Assembly (NCBI GenBank): GCA_012728975.1
Contig: JAAYDZ010000013.1
Location: 1-36,601 of the forward strand
Origin: Bacteroidales bacterium
Lineage (GTDB): Bacteria; Bacteroidota; Bacteroidia; Bacteroidales; UBA932
Length of the DNA stretch: 36,601 bases
Direction: 5' to 3'
Notes under the pieces: generated by a model
Told to the model about the DNA's origin: nothing
Databases searched by the model: none
The model's input: only the letters and a program-made list of their open reading frames with translations
Shown here: piece by piece, positions 35,914 to 36,601 of the stretch
How the letters are laid out: every line of letters starts with the position of its first letter
How positions within the stretch are numbered: position 1 is the first letter of the stretch
Position numbers and translations under genes: made by a program

Positions 35914-35926
35914 AAGGTTATCTTTG
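35896..35926 (+). promoter_or_regulatory. Consensus promoter for bamA inside the end of uppS
   Basis: TTTG (35896-35899), 19 nt, then TATCTTTG (35919-35926): a full consensus match whose -33 element lies in the last uppS codons. The predicted start is about 16 nt before the bamA ATG, so bamA can be expressed independently of nadK-uppS. Confidence 0.85.
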
Positions 35927-35948
35927 CAGACTTATTACTTGCTGTTTG

Positions 35949-36601
35949 ATGAGACACATTAGGCTGATTCTAATCCTGCTTTTCCTGCTTCCCTGTGCTG
36001 TTGTGTCGGCGCAGGAAGTTGTTTCAGGAAAGGGTGTGGAGATAGATTATTCAAGTCCAAGAACTTATACGGTGGGAGGCGTCACTATAGATGGTCTCAA
36101 ATCCCGAAGGGCAGAGCAGGTGCTTTCAGTGCTTGGCATTCACGAGGGTGACAATGTTCAGATTCCCGGCGCGGATGTTTCGGCAGCACTCAAGAGAATA
36201 TGGCTTCAGAGAGCATTCTCCACAGTCGGACTCTATGTTGACTCGCTTTCGGCATCACGTGATACCGCTTATCTTGTATTAAAGGTTACAGAACGCCCCA
36301 GAGTTATCAGATGGGATTTTAGGGGTATCAGGAACTCAGACCGTGACGAGCTTAGGGATCGACTCTCGCTAAAAAGGGGAGGTGAGCTTTCTGATTATGT
36401 GATTTCCACCTCTACAAATGTTATTAAGAGATATTTTAAAGAGAAAGGTTTTAACAATGCCAAGGTCAATGTGATTCAGCAGGTTGACTCTATCATCAAT
36501 AATGCCGTATCAGTCACCTTCGATATAGAGAGAGGCAAGAAAGTCAAGGTGAGGACCATCACTTATGAAGGCAATGACGAGCTTACTAAATTTAAGCTCG
36601 A
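35949..36601 (+). CDS. bamA: Outer-membrane assembly factor BamA, N-terminal part
   Basis: The first 217 codons are present and the gene continues beyond the window. It begins with a signal peptide (about 1-21, 'LILILLFLLPCAVVSAQ'), then POTRA-like domains: 'YTVGGVTIDGLKSRRAEQVLSVLGIHEGD', 'LKRIWLQRAFSTVGLYVD', 'VIRWDFRGIRNSDRDELRDRL', 'IKRYFKEKGFNNAKVNV' and 'RTITYEGNDELTKFKL'. POTRA domains contact nascent barrels and BamD; the missing C-terminus would be the insertase barrel. The position after uppS is conserved in the phylum. An independent promoter precedes it. Confidence 0.95.
   Translation, partial: MRHIRLILILLFLLPCAVVSAQEVVSGKGVEIDYSSPRTYTVGGVTIDGLKSRRAEQVLSVLGIHEGDNVQIPGADVSAALKRIWLQRAFSTVGLYVDSLSASRDTAYLVLKVTERPRVIRWDFRGIRNSDRDELRDRLSLKRGGELSDYVISTSTNVIKRYFKEKGFNNAKVNVIQQVDSIINNAVSVTFDIERGKKVKVRTITYEGNDELTKFKL

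Overview
The window is chromosomal DNA from a member of the Bacteroidales (phylum Bacteroidota). The evidence is a SusC/SusD pair, the short Bacteroidota-type RNA polymerase omega subunit next to BamD, an S46 dipeptidyl-peptidase, several lipoproteins, and promoters of the TTTG-N19-TAnnTTTG type with no Shine-Dalgarno sequences. I see no integrase, transposase, phage structural gene or CRISPR array. Most of the window is core genome; the accessory-looking parts are the SusCD locus at the left edge and a two-gene ATPase/GNAT-like unit at 6.4-8.9 kb.

Layout. 1-6052 (minus): a 4Fe-4S aldo/keto reductase, then SusC, SusD and the start of a third lipoprotein, a nutrient-uptake locus that runs off the left edge. 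6053-6413: an intergenic region with degenerate AACTC repeats. 6414-8869 (plus): a HerA/YjgR-like ATPase overlapping a GNAT-like protein of phage type. 8853-11234 (minus): a ClpC-type unfoldase with a degenerate first AAA+ domain, divergent from gyrA (11347-13854), which is followed by a secreted TPR protein and an S46 peptidase with the Arg that marks the DPP11 (Asp/Glu-specific) class. 17.5-17.8 kb: a repeat/hairpin block, a strong terminator and tRNA-Phe(GAA) on the minus strand.

17855-19873: a short PriA; 19895-20719 (minus): a GDPD-family lipoprotein; 20839-21906: a PerR-like regulator and rubrerythrin (peroxide defence). 21928-25822: SDR, a Gate-domain membrane protein, thioredoxin reductase, BamD and RpoZ; 25851-30068: RecN, NagB and an M24 aminopeptidase P. 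30061-34260 (minus): LysM/periplasmic-binding protein, PurC, an OmpH/Skp-like protein and PdxJ. 34302-36601 (plus): NAD kinase, UppS and the start of BamA, with envelope biogenesis continuing past the right edge.

Themes: outer-membrane assembly (BamA, BamD, OmpH/Skp-like, UppS), genome maintenance (GyrA, PriA, RecN), oxidative stress (PerR-like, rubrerythrin, TrxB) and peptide use (S46 peptidase, aminopeptidase P). No complete new defence or metabolic system stands out. The best leads are the ATPase/GNAT-like pair, the degenerate ClpC first ring, PriA apparently lacking its winged-helix domain, and a PerR without its structural zinc site. All assignments come from reading motifs by eye; no database search was run.
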